Origin: Reticulitermes speratus
Lineage: Eukaryota > Arthropoda > Insecta > Blattodea > Rhinotermitidae
Assembly (NCBI GenBank): GCA_021186555.1
Contig: JAJKFL010000003.1
Location: forward strand, 31,608,908-31,672,907
Length of the DNA stretch: 64,000 nucleotides
Direction of reading: 5' to 3'
Made by a program: the position numbers and the translations under genes. Numbering within the stretch: the first letter of the stretch is position 1; every line of letters starts with the position of its first letter. Below, one piece after another: positions 42,398-54,136 of this stretch. The notes under the pieces were generated by a model. The model was not told the origin of the DNA. It did not search any database and saw only the letters and a program-made list of their open reading frames with translations.

Positions 42398-42645
42398 ATT
42401 TTTTTTTCTTATTCGGGTCATGGCCTCCTCTTATGAGACTTCGCAATCACACTCATTTTAGACACAACACATTCGGTAGGACTCCTCTGGACGAGTGACC
42501 AGCCCGACGCAGAGACCTCTACCTGACAACACACAACACTCACAAGAGACAGACATCCATCCCCCAGTGGGATTCGAACCAACGATAACAGCAAGTGAGT
42601 GGCCACAGACCCATGCCTTAGAACGTGCGACCACTGGGGTCGGCA
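42398..42645 (-). mobile_element. tRNA-derived SINE (family A), minus copy
   Basis: On minus: TGCCGACCCCAGTGGTCGCA then GTTCTAAGGC (A-box region), GTTGGTTCGAATCCCAC (B box), a unique body GATGGATGTCTGTCTCTTGT, and an A-rich tail. Closely similar to 57185-57450. It is a retroposed tRNA-like SINE, not a tRNA gene: the cloverleaf is not closed and a body plus tail follow. Confidence 0.85.
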
Positions 42646-42715
42646 GAGTACTTTAATTGCTATCAACAATGATGTGAAAACCTGAAATCAAACAAGTTAC
42701 ATCCCTTGTACATAC

Positions 42716-42818
42716 CAGGTGAAACTCTCAGTCTAATGTCAGTCATGCACACATCCAGGTGAAGGCCTTGTCCATCCGGTGTAGAACCTGCTAAGTTAAT
42801 GCTGCATGGATCCAGAAT
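42716..42818 (-). CDS. Vps13: VPS13 exon (DPCSINLAG... VSP)
   Basis: 103 nt, phase 0 start, phase 1 end. Acceptor TTGTTGCAG|ATT, donor CACCTG|GTATGT. The product ILDPCSINLAGSTPDGQGLH, then LDVCMTDIRLRVSPG matches VPS13 (LQPCS.....).  The ends join in phase to 44124-44246 and 38644-38787. Confidence 0.94.
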
Positions 42819-42949
42819 CTGCAACAACAATGTATTCTTAAGGTAAAGTTCTCCTTTGCCCTTAATGAAGCTGCACACAATGAAAATGTACGGGGAAGTG
42901 CTGGTATAGCTCCAATAGCTCCAAGCATTCTTAAACTTGACATTAGATG

Positions 42950-43125
42950 GAGGTGAGTGGCCAGCATCATATCCCAGTGGTTTTACAAGCCCCCACTGCC
43001 CAATGGAGAGGAGGCTGGGTGGGCCTCAGAGCTGGTCTGGACACTGTGGAAGAGAAGAATTTTTCCCCTGTGTTTTCCAGCCTGTATCCTAGTCCCTGTA
43101 TCAACTGAGCTATCCAAGTTCTGTA
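42950..43125 (-). mobile_element. tRNA-like SINE (family B), truncated
   Basis: On minus the head TTGGATAGCTCAGTTGATAC resembles an A box; the body CCCACCCAGCCTCCTCTCCA and CCCAGTGGT-type text recur at 52120-52381 and 54769-55038. The B box is degraded. Confidence 0.55.
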
Positions 43126-44123
43126 CAAATAAATAATTCAAACAGGGATGTTCCAGTAAACTAAAGGCAGGTTTGCAAGCTTAGATTAACAATAGTGGAT
43201 GTTTCACAACAGCAAGTTTGCATATTTATACAAACTGCGGGAACAAATGACAAAATTGTATTGCAAGACTGAAACTCCAGATAAAATTTTGGGCAGTGCA
43301 AGAAACAAATCAGGCACAACGATTAATTTCTGAAGCAGAACCACAGACTTGGTGCTTAAATAATTAAAACCAACACAAATAAAAAGCTACTTATAGAACA
43401 AAGTGAAAAATAACACTTATATCCACTAGTGACTTCATTTTAAACTATTTCATCTAATACAAACTTATCATTAACCTTAAGTGAGAATGTGTTGCCCTAC
43501 AATAATGGCACATGCGTGTGGTTCAATTGGCTGGTGTTGCATTTTTCAGTGCTAAAATCCAACCACCAACCCCACAACACCAGGGGACTGGAAGTCCCTA
43601 TACCCAGATGATCAAGGTTGCACAGACAATCCTGTATCACCATCTGTATCTGTATATGACCTTCAGAAGACTATATGCAGTTAGTAGTTTAGGGTAGATA
43701 TGCTTCTGAATCCAAACACTACTATACTCAGTTCTCTGATTTCAGATGAAACACGAGTTATGAAAACTGTAAAACAGACAGAAGGAAGAAATAATTATGA
43801 AACATCCCACGTTCATTTACTACTAAAGCAGTATCTGCTACTGTTTTTAATACTTTAGTTGCTCTTTATTTCTGCTCCTCGTGATGTAGTTTACTGTATG
43901 CATATACATACTCGACATACAAGCTATACTCCCTGCACAAATACAGCATGTACAAACTGTTAAGTTTTGAGCAGAATATCAGTCCAGTGCCAGTGTACCA
44001 AAAAATCTACAGAAGAGGCATTATTGTACACCATTCTTCTGTAGTGAGTGCCTTGTCAGAGTTAATTATTTGAAGAAAAAAAACACACACACACAAATAA
44101 AAACATCAGCCCTGAAAACATAC
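43126..44123. other. VPS13 intron, no recognised content
   Basis: No exon, transposase or clear repeat recognised. Confidence 0.4.
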
Positions 44124-44246
44124 CTGAGCCATAGTTTCTTTTCTCCTCTCGGGATTAAAACAACATGAATACAGCTGTAAATCCTTGATAGAGCCATTCA
44201 TCACTTGATGATTATCAGCTATGCGAAGTTTGAAAGTGATTTCATT
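44124..44246 (-). CDS. Vps13: VPS13 exon (ITFKLRIADNHQVMNGSIKDLQ)
   Basis: 123 nt, 41 codons, phase 0 at both ends. Acceptor TTTATTTCAG|AAT, donor CAG|GTATGT. The product NEITFKLRIADNHQVMNGSI, then KDLQLYSCCFNPERRKETMA matches the VPS13 segment (....MEASV.D..VLACPF...KR...T..LQPCS) that leads into the DPCS exon at 42716-42818. Confidence 0.93.
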
Positions 44247-45071
44247 CTGAAATAAACACACATTGTTGAAAGACAATAATCATGAAAGTTGCTTAAATTT
44301 ACTCAAAGTACGTATTGTTTAAGGTCTAAAATAACACAAAAGTTAAAACTAAACAAGGTTTTCAAATTATTGTACTACATATGCAGTCTGGTAGTAACTT
44401 CTAAATTCTCATCACCGACTCCTCCATTAAAAGTGAAATGAGAATGTCATATGATGGAAAGTCACTTGATACTTTTTAAGTAAAATGCTTCAAAATGCAT
44501 GAAATATGGAAATAAATAAGTAATATGTCAAGAGAAAACAGCTGCTTCAAGCTAATTAAATTATATGGAAATGCTACCTACTTGCCACCTTAGAATGACA
44601 CGTGAAAACAAAATGCCAGTCATAATTGAAAAATTATACAACACACTTTATGCCACTAGCCCCATATGACATTCCCACACAATGGGTTAATCACAAAAGA
44701 ATAAAATAAACAAGCAGTCTTTAATTAACTAAATTAAGAAACCAAGCACAATTACATCATAACATATTAAGTGTTACAAATGCTGGCAACAATGTTCAGA
44801 TATGATTCTTGTGAAAACAAAGAAGAAAGAGCAAGAACAAGTCTGGATCTGTATTCACTTCTGAAGTAGTAAGGAACAGAAAGCTGATGCAACATTTCAA
44901 ATATCATTCACACCAAAGAAAACCACACAACAAATGGAAAATCATAATGAAAACTGATGAAGTAAATGGACAAATGACAGAGCATCTCAAAATGCACACG
45001 CTAACTTATGCACATCTCATCCTTACTATTGTCAGTGTATCAAAAAGTTCGCTCTTGTATGTGGTTGCATT

Positions 45072-45102
<31 letters not shown>

Positions 45103-46252
45103 AGCCACTTAAGAAACTGGTATATGCAGAGACAGGGTGGAAGAGGAGCAACTCTTTCATTATCTGGGAGGGTAGTTACTGGTTTTGAGATGGAGTGATC
45201 ATGATACCAGACTTCACTCCCAGTTGATGGCACTAACATGCAATGATCAACTCAACTGCAAGGGACTTGCTCTTCATCCACCAGACATGTCAACACAAAA
45301 GACTACCTTCTAGATTAGTTCAAGAAGTAACCCATCTGGGTTTGGATGCTTTATTATTTTTTACATTTTATTCTCACAAGACGTTGTTAAAGTGCTATTT
45401 TGCCAATGTACTGCATAGCTGGAATTTAATATAATCTTAAACATTAATATGATCATAGTCCTCCCTCCTTTTCAAAGAACTTTTCTCTTTCCTGATGTGA
45501 CTGCATATTTTCTTCCCAGGTTTCAATGCAGACCCTGCTGTGTGATTTGTACTTTGTAATTCTGATTCTATTTTGTAACTAATATTTTATAATGTATGGT
45601 GCATTATAGAAATTTGTATGCAACTGCAATAAATTCAAAACACTGTAGTATGTATGGCTGGAAGTTTATTTCTGTTTTCCAATTGTAGTTTGTGAAATTA
45701 GTTTTGTAATATGCAAACTCTGGTGTTTCTTGTGTACATGTTTATGCAATGTGTTTATTGTACTCACAAGTTACCTTTATTATGCCAAAGAAGTAAGATT
45801 TAATGCCTTACAAGTTTCTGCTTTCCAAAGCCCCTGTTAAATGTACGAAATTCTTGTCCCCCAGACAAACATTAAATAGGAATTTCACTGTAATTAGTAG
45901 AAGAATATGAGCACTGACCATCACAAACATGAATTTGTTGACTTTCATCTATGGGGACACTTGAACAAAGAGTCAAAAGAGATCTAATTCTTGCACTTTC
46001 GAGACCCTACAGATTAAAGCCCAGAAAGTTATTCTAGAAACCATATTACAAAGAATTAAGTAGTTTAGTTAAAGTATTTTTTCAGCATGAACAGAATTTT
46101 CAATTAGTTAGTACAATAGTACGTAATTTTCTGGTATGACAGAATCCACCCACTGACCAACATCTCGTTGTATAAACAGGCAGTACTACAGTCATGCATG
46201 AAGGAATGAACCTCTATCTAAAAGAATTAAATTTAATTTTCATTGTACATAC
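44247..46252. other. VPS13 intron, little recognised
   Basis: AT-rich; contains a poly-C/poly-A run at 45072-45100. No exon or element domain seen. Confidence 0.45.
45072..45100. repeat. Poly-C followed by poly-A run
   Basis: About 20 C then 9 A. Such a run may be mis-sized in the assembly. Confidence 0.9.
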
Positions 46253-46583
46253 ATTAAATATGATAGCATTGGTGTCCATATCATCCATGTTTTCCACGAG
46301 TATGATATCAGGTTTTCAACACGAATATTGACTGTCATCATAGAGGATGAAGGTGGTGGAGATGCAATTGCAGTGGTTGCTGAAGACTTTGACTTGACTA
46401 CTGTGGCTTTCTTTGCTTTAGATGATATCTCAGTTTGATGACTTGTATGTAAGGTAACAATTTCTGCAGATGCATTCCCAGTCGATGTGTCAGCAGGTGC
46501 AATACCACTGGTAAAGAAGTCTGCTACTTTCATTAAGTAACTCAGGCACACAGTCAGGGTAAAACCAAATATACGAAGGTCAA
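46253..46583 (-). CDS. Vps13: VPS13 exon with single-base frameshift
   Basis: 331 nt. Acceptor GTTTGCTGCAG|TT, donor AAT|GTATGT. The product VDLRIFGFTLTVCLSYLMKV, then ADFFTSGIAP matches VPS13 (D.L.V.......L..VADFF). A Ser/Thr/Lys-rich linker follows, then MTVNIRVE. From about 46317 the conserved continuation (KPDIILVENMDDMDTNAI) is in the next frame: GAAAACCTGAT is one A short of GAAAAACCTGAT. With 332 nt the exon would end in phase 0 and join 44124-44246 correctly. Either an indel error in an A-run or a real null allele. Confidence 0.9.
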
Positions 46584-48746
46584 CTGCAGCAAACAAAACA
46601 AAAAAAAAAACCTTACAAATTACATGAATAGGTAAAACATACAATTTAGAGCACCCTGTTTTAGACCAGTTCCTCGAAAACAATTCTTCAACTTCAAAAC
46701 GTGCAACAAGATAAGGTTAATACAAACAAATTTCATAAATCAGTCCATTTCATCAATTTTTGCCATCAATGTATCATTTTTTTGGCAACAACTACAGTTT
46801 TGTCTCTTTTTAATGCAGTAATTCAACTGCCTAATCTTTCACTCCACACGCTGTCTTGCATTTTGACATCTCCCTATTTCATAATATTCATTTTATAATT
46901 TCACAGCATTCAGGATCATTTGATTTTCTTGTACTGATCTCTCCATGAATATTCCCTTCTGAGTTTATAGTACTTCCCAAATACAGAAATGTGTCAACCT
47001 CTTCACACTACAATGTCATCACCTTTTACCCAATCTGTATGAAGTAAGCAAACCATCAAGTTAAAACAGCTGTGTGTTATTATTACTAAAAGAGGTTTCT
47101 TAACCTTCAGCAGACTGGTTTAAATGCCCAGTGTATCTCTCGCTTAGCATGGACATTTTTCTGAAATGCAGTGATTTGGAAATAAATTGTATAAATTAGA
47201 GTTCTAACATTAGAAGGTCCAAACAAAAACTGATTTTTAAAGAATAAACCTATTTATATGCATAAGAATGTGTGATCATTCAGTTGGTATCGGTCTTTAT
47301 TACACTGCATCTTTACATACATACATTCTTCTGTTGTTTTCTACTCCTGCCTTCAGTCTGCATAAGAAGTTACTTTATTTTCTTCAAAATGTGCCAGACA
47401 ATTTTGACAAGGTCTGTACCTTCCTCTTCATACAATTTTAGCCCTGTGGGTCAGACTTTACAACCTTCTTCCTGTTGCTTTGTGCATCTGGCAAACAATC
47501 TTCCCCTTCACAAATTCTCTTGAAGGCCAGCTTCATAGTGAAAAGTAATCCATTTCTCTGTCTGCAGTTACTTTAGAGGTGCCTATTTGTGTTATAAAAG
47601 TTACAAGTGTCCACACATGTTTCAGAATATAGAATTCAAAACAGAGGCTGAACAGAGAGATACTGTTGAACTGATATTAGGCCCAGATTCTGACGTGATG
47701 TTTCTGACTGTGGAGGAAACAGACGAGAGCAACAAACACCAGGATTTTTCACTTCACTGGCAATAAAAAAAATGTTTTCACCTCTTAGACATGAAAGTTC
47801 TGAACAGTATCCTCTTCTGGACTGCATGTGGGACCAAAATGACACAGATTTCCCAACTTGCAACATTTCCTGTTGCAGAAATTAATTTAAATTGAGATTG
47901 TGGTGCAACAACTAGTGATGGCAGGTTTTCAGACCCCACAAAACATCTCAATAAACAGGTATGTAACAAAAAAAGATTTACTTTCCTAAGTTTCTAGCAC
48001 CCTGTTACCAAGTAAATGCACAGAGACCAGCATATGGTCAGCTAGGCAATTTGCCAGTACATTTCAGAGACCAGCATTTGGTCACCTAGGAGGGTAAAGG
48101 TTAATAACAAGTGTCAAAAGATGCAATGCAATGTCCTGTCTGGATTACACAGTCTCCAAAACAGTTTACTGTGATTTTGCATACCTGAACAGTGTTACTG
48201 CAGATTACATACACATATCAGCACAGGTATGCACAAACATACACACACACACATGCATACACACCAGATAAGGGTAAAACGTTATTCTCCTTGTACATCA
48301 TTAAATATCAGCCATAGTGCTAAATGTTCCAAATAAATGTTAAAGGCTTTAACTATATACAGTGTGCTGAAACAATTCCTTTATGATAAGACATTTTTGA
48401 GAAAACTGAATTCAGAAAAAGTTTGATTTCAATTTCATGTGAAGTATAGACTATAACGGGTCAACCTTAACCAAAGCAAATTTATCTGACAGTTTTTAGT
48501 GCAGACCTCTAACAGTAACATTCATTTAAATCCAGTGAACTGTTTCAGAGATTAAATACAAAAATGGAGTGACACAGCCTCTCATTATACAATCATTTGT
48601 GCACTTTGATCAAAGTACACATTATACAAAATTACAAAATACTGTGCAAGTACTGGAAGTATTACCCAAAACTTTGTTACGTTATTTTCTAGTACTTAAT
48701 TTAATTCACAAATTATAGTTTGGTTACAGCACACAACAACACCTAC
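46584..48746. other. VPS13 intron, little recognised
   Basis: No exon or transposon domain seen. A short duplicated phrase CAGAGACCAGCAT.TGGTCA.C at 48020-48093 is a minor local repeat, and a short (AC)n run lies at about 48238-48253. Confidence 0.45.
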
Positions 48747-49032
48747 CAAACATTTCAGAACCTTTCTGCTGATAGGTCATATCAATCATACTTCTGGCTG
48801 GAGCTTCAACTGCAGTGCTTGAAGTACCAGTGTTCTCAGGATTTCTTTGCATCAAACGTTTGATCTTTGAATCGCTCTTGAAGCGTGTATCATCCAAGCG
48901 ACAATCAACAAGCAAGATGGAAGTAATTATAGAACCATCAGACAGAATACTTCCTTTCAATGAGAGGATATCCAAGGTAAAGCGACCCAGTCCATTCTCT
49001 GGTAAGTGCACTGGTGAAGAAACATCAAGCAG
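48747..49032 (-). CDS. Vps13: VPS13 exon (VDCRLDDTRFKSDSKIKRLMQRNPE)
   Basis: 286 nt, phase 0 start, phase 1 end. Acceptor TTTGTTGCAG|CTG, donor TTTG|GTAGGT. The product contains LGRFTLDILSLKGSILSDGS, VDCRLDDTRFKSDSKIKRLM and MIDMTYQQKGSEMF. It matches a strongly conserved VPS13 stretch (L....G.M..DGS......L..C.LDD.R......RM......MID..Y.Q) just before the VADFF segment of 46253-46583. Confidence 0.96.
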
Positions 49033-49310
49033 CTGCAACAAATAATTACAGACAACAATAATTTGTACTATCGTATGTCAAATGACAACTAACATGTATA
49101 TTTACATCATATGCTAACATGTTTCAACTTAAATGCCACCATCAGACCATAACTGGAAATACATAACGGGGAAGTGGAAGCATATTTCCCATGTAGATAT
49201 ATATTATTTAACGTTAAATGGGGTCATCCATCCATTTATACAGGTGATGCATAGCAGGCAGAAACCCTATCTACATATAAAACTAACCTTTAGCACAAGG
49301 CCTTTTAAAT

Positions 49311-49436
49311 GCGTTTTCTACTGTGGCCGGGGCACTATTCAACTTAAAAGCCCACTGCGGGACAGTGTTTTTCTGTTTGGAAAAAGAGGTTTTAATTTAC
49401 TGGGAAAATGCAGTCCCATTCATCTGTTAAAAAGGT
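49311..49436 (+). repeat. Unclassified repeat (family R2), copy 1
   Basis: TTTTCTACTGTGGCCGGGGC, then CACTGCGGGACAGTGTT, then CATTCATCTGTTAAAAAGGTT is matched at 52861-52988 in the same orientation. Confidence 0.65.
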
Positions 49437-49449
49437 TAATATAAAAATT

Positions 49450-50639
49450 GCTGATACAGAGAATTGAAAGAACTGAATAGTTACACAACCAAGTGAACAA
49501 GAAAACTAAGAACTGCTGAAAATAAGTTATAACGAAAATATAGGACACTGTAATGGAATTATTACCACATGCAAGAAGATGTTAATTCTTTTAAGGTGCC
49601 TTTTTTCAAATTTCTAAATAAATTTCTGTGCTTTTAATACACTACAAACTTCAAACAAACTACAAGTACACTGTGGAGGCTGTGCTTGCTTCAACAAATT
49701 CTATACTCATATTTGATGACAATCCCACTATATTTGTAACTTCAGGAAACGGTACAAAGGATTCTGATCCACCTCTGTTTAATTGAAGTCATTTATTTCA
49801 GAAACAATTTCAAATGAACAGACAAATGCAGTGCTTTCTTTCTGCAGACACCAGCTGGGAACGCATAATGGAAAACAACTGCATACAAGAAAGTTGTCAA
49901 AGACAGTTATTTGCTGATGACCTTTTATGTTTTGATCTTCAGCCAGAACCACATGAAGTTTGGAGCAATGCACACCTCAGTAACATCAGACATGCAATCT
50001 CCTTCCCTTAAAGAGTTTTCATCTCCTTTACTTCCAGTTTCTTCATATTTTTCATTAGCGTACCATCCAAATTTTTAGACAAAAAAGACTATAATAAACA
50101 ATATAACATTCAAAACACTTCATGAAAAAATCATGACTAAAATACACACTTATCAACATAAATATACTAATCCTTTAAAGCCAATCAAAACAAATACTCT
50201 GACCATGAAGTCCAAGATAAAATAAGTGTTTAAAGTTGGTAATAAGGAAGGGTCAGTGCTGCTGACAGTACCACAAAAAATTATGAAGTCACAATTTTTT
50301 CAACATATATCTAAAGCGTGTCAAAATTCACAAAATTGTTAGTACTGCACATTCCAGCCAAGTGTCATGTTTCCAAGTATGACTATAAAACGTAATAATC
50401 TTTATGATGCTCAGATGACAATCTGCACTGTGTTGAGTAGCTGCAATATTTTATGATTACATAACACAAGTCTGTTACCATTAGAGAAGAATAAGAGAAG
50501 CTCAAATGTTTATGTGCTTAACAGGTCAGCAGACTACTCCAAAGCAAGAAACTCAAACACTGTTGATGTTAAATCTTCATACTGCAGAATAACATAACAG
50601 ATATTAGCAAAAAATTAATGAAGTTATACAGGTAAAGCA
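49450..50639. other. VPS13 intron, no recognised content
   Basis: AT-rich; nothing recognised. Confidence 0.4.
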
Positions 50640-50890
50640 GATAGAGTAAAGGTATGTGAAATAAATTTAAAAAATGTAGGCGTAGATGGGAGGATAATAT
50701 TAAAATGGATCTTCAAGAAGTGGGATGGGGGGCATGGACTGGATTGATATGGCTCAGGATAGGGACAGGTGGCGGGCTCTTGTGAGTGCGGTAATGAACC
50801 TTCGGGTTCCGTAAAACGCGGAGAATTTCTTGACTAGCTGACGACCTGTTAGCTTCTCAAGAAGGACTCTACTCCATGGAGTTAGTTAGT
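50640..50890 (+). pseudogene. Non-LTR RT C-terminal end plus 3' UTR
   Basis: Plus strand, with one frame shift, gives [27 protein letters not shown] codons (text GGATAGGGACAGGTGGCGGG then TGCGGTAATGAACCTTCGGG), the usual end of an insect non-LTR RT. It is followed by the 3' UTR AATTTCTTGACTAGCTGA and AGCTTCTCAAGAAGG, which recurs at 12.6 and 14.8 kb. Confidence 0.65.
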
Positions 50891-51004
50891 TAGGTAAAAT
50901 GTTTGTGTAATGCAAAATATAGTAAAGTAAAGAGAAAATTAAAGCAAAAGACAAGAAAAAGGGATGAATTGAAAATGAAGAAAAATGAACTTGAGTAAAC
51001 ATAC

Positions 51005-51147
51005 CTCCTTTGAACCTCCAATGAAAAGATCAACAATAAGACTTTGCATTGTAAATGTAAATCTGACTGATGTATTCACAGGAACTGCAGCTTCTACTTC
51101 GTTACTTTTGTCCTCAACTTCAGCATCCACACTTACAGACCTGAAAC
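51005..51147 (-). CDS. Vps13: VPS13 exon (FTFTMQSLIVDLFIGGSKE)
   Basis: 143 nt: two bases complete a Gly codon with 55179-55338, then 47 codons, phase 0 end. Acceptor TCTTTTTAG|GTTTC, chosen over a second AG 7 bp further because only this one fits the phase. Donor GAG|GTATGT. The product FRSVSVDAEVEDKSNEVEAA, then VRFTFTMQSLIVDLFIGGSK matches the VPS13 segment F.F...SL.I.L... Confidence 0.93.
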
Positions 51148-51485
51148 CTAAAAAGACAACATACGTCCCACATTAAACCTTTAAAGATGAAACGTGTCAG
51201 TTTTCTATACGGACTCCGTGCATACCACACAGTAAACACTCTCCACCTCAGTTATATGAAACCAATGTGTTAATGTTGTATAAGGCAAAAGTAGATGTTT
51301 TTTCTGAGATCCATATGTAACACAAACACAATGTAGAATTTTTGAATGTTAAACCTGGTATTATGTAAAGTAATCGCTAGGCTTTAAAAGGTTAATAATT
51401 TCACTTGGGTAATGAACCAACAACTACTACAGTTAAATTAATTTGTTTGTTCTTTGTATCACATTTTATTACTGTAAAGCTCGTA

Positions 51486-51787
51486 AAGCTATGCCTGTAC
51501 AGGCCCTTAGGGCTCCACAGGGTTCAGGCTCCCAGAATTTCTAGACAATCGGCACATGAAGGTGGTAAGGTTGTCTGCCCTACGCACTGGCCACCTTAAC
51601 ACCCCCCCCCCCCCCCCCCCAAGGAGATATCCCTGGTACTCATTTCTATTAGAGGCTGAGTTGATCTCAGTGCCACAGTGCAGCCAGAAGGATTAAGTAA
51701 TGAAAAATCCCAATGACCCCATCAGGAATCAAACCCGCAACCTTCCCGCTTGTAGAAACAGTGCCTCAACCAACTGCACCATTGCAT
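51486..51787 (-). mobile_element. tRNA-like SINE (family C)
   Basis: On minus: GGTGCAGTTGGTTGAGGCAC (A box) and GCGGGTTTGATTCCTGATGG (B box), then a body with CATTGGGATTTTTCATTACT and a GC-rich middle. A poly-C run (51602-51620) lies inside. A partial second copy follows at 51966-52082. Confidence 0.75.
51602..51620. repeat. Poly-C run
   Basis: About 19 C residues inside the SINE body. Confidence 0.9.
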
Positions 51788-51965
51788 ACCCCTTTATTAC
51801 TGTCAAACAAATTAAATTTTGGTACATCATAAATGGTAACAAAATCAGCAAGATCAGCACTCGTTAGAAGTACAAAGGTAATTTGAGGGTGGCTGGCCAC
51901 ATATACATGCAGCTCACTAGCAAGAGTTTTTAAGGAATGAAATGTAAAGGAAAAGCTATCGCATT

Positions 51966-52082
51966 ACAGGCCTGGACAGGCTCGTAGGGCTCCAGGAGGT
52001 TGAGGGACCCAGAATTTCTAAACACTTGGTACACGAAGGGGGTAAGGTTGTCAGCCCTATGCACCGGCCACCTTTACACCCC
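51966..52082 (-). repeat. Partial SINE (family C), 3' part only
   Basis: GGCCTGGACAGGCTCGTAGG, then CCCAGAATTTCTAAACACTT, then CACCGGCCACCTTTACACC parallels 51491-51600. Confidence 0.65.
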
Positions 52083-52119
52083 AGGAGGAAATGAAATATA
52101 CATGTAACAGTAAAGTTTA

Positions 52120-52381
52120 CCCTAGAACAGGCCATGAAGGCCCAGAGGGTAGTAGAGGTATAGCTCTACTCTTTCTTTAACCTCAGTGCTAAACGAGGTG
52201 GGTAGTGAATGCCACACCCTGGCCACTTTACCCCCAGGAAGAGACCTAGTACCCACTGTATAGGAGACTGGGTGGGCCCCAGGGCCAATGTGGACGGGTA
52301 TGGAAAATCTCGCCCCCACTGGGATTCAATCCCCGGACAGTCCAGCTCGTAATAAGTCGCTATACCAACTATGCTACTAAA
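52120..52381 (-). mobile_element. tRNA-like SINE (family B), minus copy
   Basis: On minus: TAGCATAGTTGGTATAGCGA (A box), GGGGATTGAATCCCAGTGG (B box), body with GGCCCACCCAGTCTCCTATA and TGGCCAGGGTGTGGCATTCA. The tail GGTAAACTTTAC-like text points to a short microsatellite end. Same family as 54769-55038. Confidence 0.8.
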
Positions 52382-52432
52382 AATACACACACACAATTAA
52401 ACATAATTCCTCACATTTCTGCTCTATACAAA

Positions 52433-52509
52433 GGTAGGTAGGTAGGTGGGTGGGTAGGTTGGTAAGTATGTAGGTAGGTAGGTAGGTGGGTGGGTAGGTA
52501 GGTAGGTAA
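52433..52509. repeat. (TAGG)n-type minisatellite
   Basis: TAGG units with variants (TGGG, TTGG). It is not the insect telomere unit TTAGG. Confidence 0.9.
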
Positions 52510-52860
52510 ATAAGTAACTAAATAAGAACTACAGCAATCCACAATCCAGTTTCATGAAGACAGTATATAAAATTGTTATCTTCCAATCTAATCACCATAT
52601 ACACCAACTTATTTCATGCCAACATTGCTGTAAGCAACACATGTTTCTCGGAATTTCACACTCATCCTATCACACATGTTTAAAAAACTTCATTCTTGGT
52701 ATGTGTACCCAATTTTCCATTTCAAAAATTGCTGATAAACAAACCACAGTCATATAACTGAATTTTGCAATGCAGAGGATAAAGTTATATGATTTATAAC
52801 AAAGTTCTAACATTTACTGAACATTAGAATGAGGGTAGGATGACAATTAGCCTCCAGTCT

Positions 52861-52988
52861 ACAGCCTTTCTGCTATGGCCAGAGCACTGTTCAATTTAAA
52901 TGTCCGCTGTGGGATAATGTTATTCTTTTCAGATGAAAAGGATGTAAATTTAATGAGAAGGCAGCCCGTTCATCCATTAAAGGTTAAG
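52861..52988 (+). repeat. Unclassified repeat (family R2), copy 2
   Basis: TTTCTGCTATGGCCAGAGCA, then CGCTGTGGGATAATGTTATT, then GTTCATCCATTAAAGGTTA. Aligned copy of 49311-49436. Confidence 0.65.
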
Positions 52989-53048
52989 TAGTGTGCCACA
53001 CCAGACAACAGACATGGCTAAATGTTCTACCACAACTTATGCACACAT

Positions 53049-53050
<2 letters not shown>

Positions 53051-53081
<31 letters not shown>
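53051..53081. repeat. (CA)n microsatellite
   Basis: About 14 CA units. Confidence 0.95.
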
Positions 53082-53547
53082 AATATGAATCATTCAGTGG
53101 TGAATACTCTGATCTGGTTAGTAATGCACTGCCAGACCACTATACTGGACAAATGCAAAAAGGATGCTGTCTCATCTCCATTCAATAAAATCTCCAATGT
53201 CCTGCTTGCAGCTGGCTGTATGTACTGTGTAGCTTATGTAGCTTATGTGCCCCATTATTTCTTAGCTTGGTATGAACTAGAGAAGGGAAGTGGCTAAATT
53301 CACCAAAATTAGAGGTCCCAAAACTGTGCTTCTGTGCATGTTTTTAGCATGAAGAAGAGGGTCTGCAACAACACAGTTGTTAGTACTGCCAGGTCACATC
53401 TGCATGATCTCATTTCTGGACTAGGACTGCCACCGGAATCATTTGTCTCTTTTATAACAAACTACCAGATAACTATTTTTTCTTTTATTTTTTAGTTCTG
53501 GTCATTATCATCATAAGCCAACTGTCGAAGGAACAGATTACAAGATA
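53082..53547. other. Intronic stretch without recognised features
   Basis: Nothing recognised between the CA repeat and the Tigger MITE. Confidence 0.4.
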
Positions 53548-54136
53548 CAGTGAAACCTCGATCCATGTTTGTACAAACCGCACCACTGGACACTTACAAC
53601 ACAAACAGGACGTGATTTACTTAACTGAATACCTATATATACAGAACCAACAGCCAGAATTTACAAACAAGCTAATGGTAGAAGATACAACCTAAAAAAC
53701 CATATAGCTTCATTTTATCATTTTATTACAAAAAATTGATGAACCTCATTTAAGGATTTTATATTCTGTGTTTTATATATTTAAATACAGAAATTGTAAA
53801 TAACTGTAATCTATAAATGATAATGAAACATGACTACATGTGATATATAACATAATAGCAGACATAAACAATGGATGTAAAGTGAATGTAGATTACGAGC
53901 CCCCTGTAGATGGCCTTGTAAAGGCTGAAACATATGTAGGGGTCAAATAATAAAAAGTAAAAATATAGTGCATTTCATTGGTGTGTAATTTGTGAGTTAT
54001 TAAAAAATGCACAGTGAAGATAATATAAAAAAATTAATTATTCCTTGTTTATATGGGCTATTTTTTGGATCAAAAGAAATGAATGATACTTTTGGGAACA
54101 CAACACATATGGGAACAATGGATAGAGATTTCACTG
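53548..54136. mobile_element. Tigger-type MITE flanked by TA
   Basis: Ends CAGTGAAACCTCGATCCATG and the complement of CAATGGATAGAGATTTCACTG, flanked by TA (53546-53547, 54137-54138). Same end sequence as the transposase-bearing element at 40773. A hammerhead-like repeat (53901-53942 with its flank to about 54030) lies inside, apparently nested. Confidence 0.8.
53901..53942 (+). ncRNA. Hammerhead-like motif (copy 10)
   Basis: CCCCTGTAGA, T, GGCCTT, loop GTA, AAGGCT, GAAAC, ATATG, TA, GGGG. Hairpin, GAAAC and stem I are intact; the CUGANGA core reads CTGTAGA. Flank text (GTGCATTTCATTGGTGTG, then ATGCACAGTGAAGAT) matches that at 2590-2660. Confidence 0.4.

Noticed and set aside
52433-52509. Telomere-like repeat
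   Set aside because: The unit is TAGG with variants, not the insect telomere unit TTAGG; a simple minisatellite.
53022-53297. Open frame with His/Thr repeat on plus
   Set aside because: Translation of a (CA)n microsatellite.
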